Origin: a virus
DNA: 24,687 nucleotides
IMG/VR virus record: IMGVR_UViG_3300033388_001694
Coordinates: 1-24,687 of that record
Direction: 5' to 3' (one strand)
In this document: one piece after another, positions 21,175 through 24,687 of the stretch
Layout of the letters: each line of letters begins with the position of its first letter
Numbering within the stretch: position 1 is the stretch's first letter
Translations under genes and position numbers: made by a program
Notes under the pieces: model-generated
What the model was told of the DNA's origin: nothing
The model's database searches: none
What the model saw: the letters and a program-made list of their open reading frames with translations, nothing else

Positions 21175-21805
21175 ATTACAGTTAATGCAGGCACCTACTA
21201 ATAGATGTTACAGGCATTGTTCCAGGACTGTTAACTCCTCAAGTTTAATCCCACAACTTTTAGTGAAGTGGGTCATTATGATTCCATAATGTATTCAGTT
21301 ATAAAGCATTTCACGCATTTGGTGATTCCGTCCTTATAACCTATAGTTACAATCTTTTCTTTACCTCCGTCTTATTCAGTATACTAAATAAGAGACCTTT
21401 GTTTTCGAGGGGTTATGTGGGTTCACGTCCTAACTGATTGTGACCACGCGTCCTGGGACTTGTAGTATTACTACTACCTTTATAAGTTTAAGCTATAATT
21501 AATTATAAGCCTTGCTAATCAACGTCCTCTTAGAACTGCTGATTAGCGTTGCTAACGGTTTGTAACAGAAGAAAGTTACACAACAATTAGCCTTTGAGCC
21601 ACGCATAAAGTCTATGCGTTAGGATTTACGGTCCACGAGCGTGGTGTCCGCACTCCATTATGAATGATGTAATCCATAACTTCACAGTGTTATGAGTCCT
21701 AATAGGACTCTGGTTAAACAATTAATACGAATAGAGTATGCACGCGACACACGTTTGGAGTATGCACGTAACACGCGACAAGGGCCGAGGCCCTAAGCCT
21801 CACTC
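21175..21805 (-). ncRNA. Large structured non-coding RNA candidate
   Basis: About 630 bases without an open frame, richer in G+C than nearby genes. Minus-strand stems, in order: AGGGCC / GGCCCT; GAGTCCT / AGGACTC; CATAAC / GTTATG; CCACG / CGTGG; ACGCATA / TATGCGT (5-nt loop); GTAAC / GTTAC; GCTAATCA / TGATTAGC; a TATAAT / ATTATA palindrome; GTAGTA-GTAA-TACTAC with a GNRA loop; TCTTATT / AATAAGA; CATTATG-GAAT-CATAATG; CCCAC / GTGGG; AATGC / GCATT enclosing CATCTA / TAGGTG; and the 10-bp hairpin at 21148-21174. That density supports an ordered RNA. A ROOL- or GOLLD-type large phage RNA is possible; no family could be verified. Confidence 0.55.
21734..21777. repeat. Two 20-bp direct repeats, 24-base period
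   Basis: GAGTATGCACGCGACACACG at 21734-21753 and GAGTATGCACGTAACACGCG at 21758-21777, identical at 17 of 20 positions. They lie just downstream of the 84-aa gene on the minus strand, in a G+C-rich setting, and may be protein-binding sites or paired elements of the candidate RNA. Confidence 0.7.
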
Positions 21806-22060
21806 CTAGAGTGAGAACTTAGCAGTCCCTGCCTTGTTAGTAACCCAGTAGATTACCTCGTCAGCGTCCACGCTGAAATCGTCTCCGTCTGTAGCCAAGT
21901 AAGCGTGAGCGGTAAGCTCAGGGTCAAAGTCTACTGTAGTGATGAAGATGATGCCTGTTGCGTCGTCTGATGCTACGTTACGTCCGCTCTCGTTAGTAGA
22001 TGCGAAGAAGTCTAGAGTAACGATTCCGTGCTGTGCTTTGATGTCTGATAAAAGTGCCAT
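21806..22060 (-). CDS. 84-aa protein with strongly biased codons, probably abundant
   Basis: First leftward gene after the divergent region. Codons end mostly in C (GAC, ATC, TTC, AAC, TAC) or in selected T/A forms, unlike the AT-ending codons of all other genes, which suggests very high expression or recent acquisition. The protein is acidic and beta-rich (GIVTLDFFASTNESGRN, ATGIIFITTVDFDPELT, DDFSVDADEVIYW). No domain recognised. Its stop codon sits in the loop of a hairpin (CTCACTC-TAG-GAGTGAG). ATG is six bases from the AAAACTTCAA motif. Confidence 0.75.
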   Translation of the reverse strand: MALLSDIKAQHGIVTLDFFASTNESGRNVASDDATGIIFITTVDFDPELTAHAYLATDGDDFSVDADEVIYWVTNKAGTAKFSL

Positions 22061-22066
22061 AATTTT

Positions 22067-22074
22067 GAAGTTTT
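22067..22074 (-). promoter_or_regulatory. Leader motif before the 84-aa gene
   Basis: Minus strand reads AAAACTTCAAAATTATG, spacing six bases, preceded by TTAAATC. It is the same arrangement as at 20496-20503. Confidence 0.5.
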
Positions 22075-22089
22075 GATTTAATGAATGCA

Positions 22090-22147
22090 GGGGACTAGTT
22101 CCCCCGCCAAGCTTTAGCGAGGGTCGTTGATGGTGTTGGTAACCATC
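22090..22147 (-). promoter_or_regulatory. Structured leader with mutually exclusive hairpins
   Basis: Three stems can form on the minus strand. GATGGT / ACCATC uses 22129-22134 and 22142-22147. CCCTCGC / GCGGGGG uses 22117-22123 and 22101-22107 and includes a U-G pair that exists only in the minus-strand RNA. GGGGA / TCCCC uses 22100-22104 and 22090-22094. The last two share 22101-22104, so they cannot form together. This is the architecture of an attenuator, riboswitch or protein-controlled leader of the 84-aa gene. No metabolite class was recognised. Confidence 0.5.
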
Positions 22148-22203
22148 TCTACATCCACAACAAAAAAAATATAATAGGGGGGATGTTTTTTAGAAATTTT
22201 GTA

Positions 22204-22346
22204 ATTTAAATAGAAAGACCTGGATGAAAAATAATAAAAAGGATAGGATCAATATTTATAAGAACTATATTAAGAAGTTAAAAGAGATAGCTTATTTAAA
22301 TAGAATATTCTGTAAATTAAAGAAGTATGATAGTTAAAAGAGATAG
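22204..22346. repeat. Short direct repeats in the divergent region
   Basis: ATTTAAATAGAA occurs at 22204-22215 and 22294-22305; AGTTAAAAGAGATAG occurs at 22276-22290 and 22332-22346, 56 bases apart. The interval 22148-22437 has no gene and is very AT-rich; it presumably holds the leftward promoter, but no exact TAnnTTTG was found on the minus strand. Confidence 0.6.
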
Positions 22347-22350
22347 TTTC

Positions 22351-22364
22351 TTACCTATAGGTAA
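22351..22364. promoter_or_regulatory. 14-bp perfect palindrome, candidate operator
   Basis: TTACCTATAGGTAA, followed by a half-site ACCTATA at 22367-22373. A dimeric regulator could bind here; the winged-helix protein encoded at 22706-22978 is a local candidate. Confidence 0.5.
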
Positions 22365-22437
22365 TACCTATATAAGAGTTTTTCACATTACTTTTATAAC
22401 CTAGAGTCCTGATACTAAAGGACTTAACCCAAAATGG

Positions 22438-22527
22438 ACTGTTACAAACGGTTGGCTACTACTGTTACATACGTAATAGTCCAACTGTTATGTTTAGTAT
22501 GATTACTACTATCATAAACGTAACAGT
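22438..22527. promoter_or_regulatory. Iteron-like array with terminal inverted copy, candidate origin or regulator site
   Basis: ACTGTTA begins at 22438, 22461 and 22484, exactly 23 bases apart, with consensus ACTGTTAC-A-W-ACG in the first two. An inverted copy ends at 22527. Copies three and four form a 13-bp inverted repeat (22484-22496 with 22515-22527, one wobble) around TGAT / ATCA. In addition TGGACT near 22435 is mirrored by AGTCCA near 22478. Iterons beside a RepL-like winged-helix gene in the divergent gap suggest a replication origin; a repressor-operator array is the alternative. Confidence 0.6.
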
Positions 22528-22637
22528 AAGCTTACATAGTGAAAATATTTGACATATGCAAGAACTTTACTTACTTTTACACTCTGCTATTAAATATGTA
22601 TATTCATACTATAAAATTTGTATAGTATTATATTTTT

Positions 22638-22670
22638 TTTGATATTTGTACTATAAACTTTGTATATTTG
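22638..22670 (+). promoter_or_regulatory. Bacteroidota-type promoter for the rightward operon
   Basis: TTTG at 22638-22641 and TATATTTG at 22663-22670, an exact TAnnTTTG, with a 21-base spacer. Transcription should begin around 22676-22680, leaving about 25-30 leader bases before ATG at 22706. A second TTTG at 22645-22648 would give a shorter spacer. Confidence 0.65.
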
Positions 22671-22705
22671 CAATGTATTATAATTGGAAGAGAAGAAAAA
22701 GAAAA

Positions 22706-22978
22706 ATGATAACAGTTTATTTAGATACAAAAGAAAGTGTTCTTCTTAAGTCTAAAGACGCCACTTTTCATGTACTGTATTATATCTTGAATCAAACAGA
22801 TATGGAAAGAAATACCTGGTACGCAGATAAGGAAAATAAACAGTATATAATGGGGAAGTTAGGGATAGCGCCAGTAACATTAGATAAACACATAGCTTCT
22901 CTAAAAAAGAGAAGATTAATATTGACAACAGAATCACGAGGTAAATATATGTTAAATATGAATATCTTTAGCACGTGA
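22706..22978 (+). CDS. Winged-helix DNA-binding protein (RepL-like or regulator)
   Basis: The frame can open at TTG 22646 or ATG 22673, but both precede or coincide with the predicted transcript start; ATG 22706 follows a purine-rich leader and gives 90 aa beginning MITVYLDTKESVLL. The pattern fits a winged helix: ATFHVLYYILNQTD (helix 1), IMGKLGIAPVTLDKHIASL (helix-turn-helix) and wing RRLILTTESRGKYMLN with an NMNIFS end. This layout resembles RepL-type replication proteins and MarR-like regulators. It is the first rightward gene and adjoins the iteron array, which makes it the likely binding partner. Confidence 0.75.
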   Translation: MITVYLDTKESVLLKSKDATFHVLYYILNQTDMERNTWYADKENKQYIMGKLGIAPVTLDKHIASLKKRRLILTTESRGKYMLNMNIFST

Positions 22979-23175
22979 TAAAAAGACCAAGGTTAAAACC
23001 AAAAGAGAAAAAAGAAATTTGTAAGCAATGCGATCAATGGAAACCAAAAACAAGACAATGCAAAGTATGTGGATGTTTTATGGATTTAAAAGCATTATTG
23101 AAAAAGAGATGTCCTCATCCAGATGGGGATAAATGGAAAATAAAGTATAAACAAAAAACAGAAAATAATGAGTGA
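22975..23175 (+). CDS. Phage zinc-ribbon protein
   Basis: 66 aa with a GTG start that overlaps the preceding TGA as GTGA, which supports the rare start codon; no ATG lies before the ligands. Ligands: C16 and C19, then C29 and C32, then C34 in GCFM, and C46 in RCPHPDGDKW. The form C-x2-C-x9-C-x2-C-G-C-F-M-x-x-K ... C-P-x-G-x-W is a common small phage family, usually at the start of the structural gene block; its function is not established. The rest is Lys-rich, consistent with nucleic-acid contact. Confidence 0.82.
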   Translation: MIKRPRLKPKEKKEICKQCDQWKPKTRQCKVCGCFMDLKALLKKRCPHPDGDKWKIKYKQKTENNE

Positions 23176-23395
23176 AGTAAAAACAAAAGAGGCTACTGAG
23201 GTTAAAAAAGAAGAGCTATCTCCAGAACAGTTAATAAAAGAAGCTGGGGAGAAAAGAGAAGGTATAAGGATGCAATGCGGAAAAGAAATAGATGAGGTCC
23301 TTAAGAAGTATAATTGTGAACTGACAGCACAGATGCTTATAAGTGAGAGAGGAGCAATTCCTCAAGTATTTATTGCAGATGCCCGTAGTACATAA
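23168..23395 (+). CDS. 75-aa hypothetical protein
   Basis: ATG overlaps the end of the zinc-ribbon gene by 8 bases. An acidic-basic start (SEVKTKEATEVKKEELSPEQ) is followed by a helical core (IKEAGEKREGIRMQ, EIDEVLKKYN) and the segment CELTAQMLISERGAIPQVF with a conserved look. There is no span or signal. It has Cys at about residues 37 and 50 but no metal motif. I do not recognise the family. Confidence 0.72.
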   Translation: MSEVKTKEATEVKKEELSPEQLIKEAGEKREGIRMQCGKEIDEVLKKYNCELTAQMLISERGAIPQVFIADARST

Positions 23396-23555
23396 ATATG
23401 AGAACTCAGAGTTAGATATTTTAATAGAAAAAGAACTGCTTATAAGAGAACAGTTTGATGAGTATCTACATACACATGAAGCAGAAATAAGTGTTCAGTA
23501 TTTTATAAATAATAAATCTGAATTAGTATTCATACTAGAAATAACAATAGACTAA
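23379..23555 (+). CDS. 58-aa hypothetical protein
   Basis: The longest frame begins with GTG deep inside the preceding gene; ATG at 23379 gives MPVVHKYENSELDILIEKEL and a 17-base overlap, more like its neighbours. The stop TAA overlaps the next ATG (TAATG). The protein is acidic with a helix then a beta-rich end (ISVQYFINNKSELVFILEI). Unknown family. Confidence 0.65.
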   Translation: MPVVHKYENSELDILIEKELLIREQFDEYLHTHEAEISVQYFINNKSELVFILEITID

Positions 23556-23914
23556 TGGGAACTAAACAAAAACTAAAAATTGCTAAAGAGATACTAGCCA
23601 CAATATTTTTAAGTGCGTCAGAACAATCTTTAGCATTGGGAGTACAGTTCAAATATGAAAGTTATCCTGTGGAAGAAAAAGACTTTAAAGGGTGGAAATT
23701 TGAAGTAATTGTGTCAGAAGCAGGATACCCTCCTAAAGCTGTTCAAGAATTTAGATTTACAAGACCAAATAATATTGATCCTGCAAATATGGAGTATAAT
23801 GTTATTTTAGCAGTATTATCTTCTTTAACACAAACAGCAATGTTGAGCTGGCTTCATTTAGGAAAAATGTTAATAACAGACAAAGAGTTACAAGAAGAAG
23901 TTAAAGATTTATGA
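23555..23914 (+). CDS. 119-aa hypothetical protein
   Basis: Starts within TAATG and ends with ATGA overlap, tightly coupled on both sides. A helical N-terminus (KQKLKIAKEILATIFLSASE) precedes a beta-rich segment (GWKFEVIVSEAGYPPKAV, QEFRFTRPNNIDPANM) and a C-terminal helix that is partly hydrophobic (NVILAVLSSLTQTAMLSWLHLGKML). That helix is not a clear membrane span because of polar residues. I do not recognise the family; a virion or head-assembly role is possible from its place in the rightward operon. Confidence 0.72.
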   Translation: MGTKQKLKIAKEILATIFLSASEQSLALGVQFKYESYPVEEKDFKGWKFEVIVSEAGYPPKAVQEFRFTRPNNIDPANMEYNVILAVLSSLTQTAMLSWLHLGKMLITDKELQEEVKDL

Positions 23915-24381
23915 TTAAAAAAATCATATCGTTACCAACGAATGACAGCAAAATCTACAGACAAATCCTCGCGTTTCTAAACTTCATGCTGGAGCTTACT
24001 CCACAAGAACGCGAGGTTTTAGCTGAATTAGTAAGACTGAATCATGAGTATGAAGCACTCCCTGCAGAAAAGAGAGCTAAGTTTATACTTAGTACTGATA
24101 TGCGTAAAGAAACCAGGGAACTATTAGATATAGAAGAAAAACAATTCAATGGAGTAGTAGCAAGACTTAAGAAGAAGACCTTTTTAGGAAAGCCTATTAT
24201 GAACAGTCAAAATATTATCCATAATGAATTGTTATTTAAACCTGATAAAGAAGGATATAGAATAGAGATTAATCTGGTAAACAAAAAGAATGCATCAAAC
24301 AAAAAAGTGGTTAGTATTAAACCAAAAGCAGAGAAAGAAGAGCCCGTTGAAGAAGCTGTTAAGATTAAAATCCCTAGCTAG
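23911..24381 (+). CDS. 156-aa HTH-like protein
   Basis: Residues 28-95 suggest a winged or sigma-like helix-turn-helix: LTPQEREVLAELVRLNHEYE, then FILSTDMRKETRELLDIEEKQ, FNGVVARLKKKTFLGKPI. The opening L-T-P-Q-E-R-E-V-L-A resembles region 4 or GerE-type starts, and the second helix pair would be the recognition unit. A charged tail (NKKNASNKKVVSIKPKAEK) follows. It could be a phage transcription regulator that controls late genes. The HTH reading is by eye. ATG overlaps the preceding stop as ATGA. Confidence 0.7.
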   Translation: MIKKIISLPTNDSKIYRQILAFLNFMLELTPQEREVLAELVRLNHEYEALPAEKRAKFILSTDMRKETRELLDIEEKQFNGVVARLKKKTFLGKPIMNSQNIIHNELLFKPDKEGYRIEINLVNKKNASNKKVVSIKPKAEKEEPVEEAVKIKIPS

Positions 24382-24386
24382 TTTAG

Positions 24387-24644
24387 ATGCAGGATCAAAA
24401 AAAGATATTAAATGAAATAGCAAAAACTCACGGCATTCCAATAATGGTTGCTGAAGAAGTCTTTTCTCTTTTCATTAAAAAGATAGTAGAAACAATAAGC
24501 GATCCTGATAAAAAGACAGAAGAATTATATGATGTAGAAAAGTTTAAAACTATCCATATAGATAATTTTGGTAAATTTAAACCTAATATCAGAAATATAA
24601 GACATGCAAATAGTTGTCTGGAGGCGAGAAAGAATAAGAAATGA
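24387..24644 (+). CDS. IHF/HU-like DNA-binding protein
   Basis: 85 aa. The N-terminal helices (KILNEIAKTHGIPIMVAEEV, FSLFIKKIVETI) and the beta hairpin start IHIDNFGKFKPNIRNIRHAN match the HU/IHF fold, where the G-F-G-x-F core becomes DNFGKFKP and the DNA-binding arm is short and basic (RNIRHAN). HU is usually about 90 aa. It should bend DNA at the origin, during packaging or in transcription. IHF-like proteins occur in many crAss-like phages, close to the structural genes, which fits this position. Confidence 0.78.
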   Translation: MQDQKKILNEIAKTHGIPIMVAEEVFSLFIKKIVETISDPDKKTEELYDVEKFKTIHIDNFGKFKPNIRNIRHANSCLEARKNKK

Positions 24645-24687
24645 GAATCAATTTTGAGAATAGCTTCTGGGATGAATATCCTGAACT
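24641..24687 (+). CDS. Start of a further rightward gene (partial)
   Basis: ATG overlaps the TGA of the IHF/HU-like gene (ATGA) and the frame is open to the end of the window: MRINFENSFWDEYPE. Too little is present to identify it. Confidence 0.6.
   Translation, partial: MRINFENSFWDEYPE

Noticed and set aside
22547-22580. TTGACA near 22548 as a sigma70-type promoter.
   Set aside because: There is no matching -10 hexamer, and Bacteroidota primary sigma factors use TAnnTTTG; the exact match at 22663-22670 explains the rightward operon better.
22752-22974. Two open frames on the minus strand inside the winged-helix gene.
   Set aside because: Shadow frames of 22706-22978 with no leader motif; the sense gene has a promoter and a coupled downstream neighbour.
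1-24687. CRISPR array, insertion sequence, integrase or attachment site.
   Set aside because: No regularly spaced repeat set with unique spacers, no transposase or integrase motif, and no tRNA-edge duplication was seen.

Overview
The window looks like part of the genome of a tailed dsDNA phage that infects a Bacteroidota host. Three things point to the host: signal peptides ending in the Bacteroidota-typical N-A-Q, a promoter matching the TTTG / TAnnTTTG form used in that phylum, and A-rich translation starts without a Shine-Dalgarno sequence. The gene set fits a crAss-like (Crassvirales) or related phage: rIIA- and rIIB-like proteins, TOPRIM primase, SSB, RecA-fold ATPase, DnaB-type helicase, SF2 helicase, family A DNA polymerase and an IHF/HU-like protein. 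I infer this from gene content only. The standard genetic code explains every gene.

Layout. Everything left of about 22.06 kb is read leftward and everything right of about 22.7 kb is read rightward, so 22.06-22.7 kb is a divergent control region. It holds three iteron-like repeats exactly 23 bases apart, a fourth inverted copy, a 14-bp palindrome, shorter repeats and a rightward promoter. The rightward genes (22706-24687) are small and overlapping: a winged-helix protein, a zinc ribbon, several unknowns and an IHF/HU-like protein.

Leftward, 14.5-22.06 kb is an accessory region of short operons separated by hairpin terminators. It holds a Sec-exported DUF1287 cell-wall enzyme (probable endolysin), membrane proteins and lipoproteins that may help lysis, an L7/L12-like protein, a UVR-motif protein and several tiny genes. 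Between them lie four long stretches with no open frame but many hairpins (about 16.9-17.05, 17.5-18.3, 20.63-21.0 and 21.15-21.8 kb). These are candidate structured RNAs, and one carries a tRNA-like T arm. Many genes here share a leader motif (AAAACTTCAA just before ATG, often preceded by TAAATCTTA).

From 14.36 kb down to position 1 lies the replication block: an abundant-looking 186-aa protein, small membrane proteins, DNA polymerase, SF2 helicase, a possible helicase loader, DnaB-type helicase, RecA-fold ATPase, SSB, primase, then rIIA-like, a 79-aa protein and rIIB-like. Gene ends overlap by 4-20 bases almost throughout, which suggests coupled translation.

Several starts differ from the longest open frame because the long form needed TTG or GTG. 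Five small genes (33-55 aa) that an automatic caller could miss were added by hand: 9341-9442, 15998-16165, 16742-16852, 17324-17485, 20483-20611, plus a sixth at 21009-21113 (34 aa).
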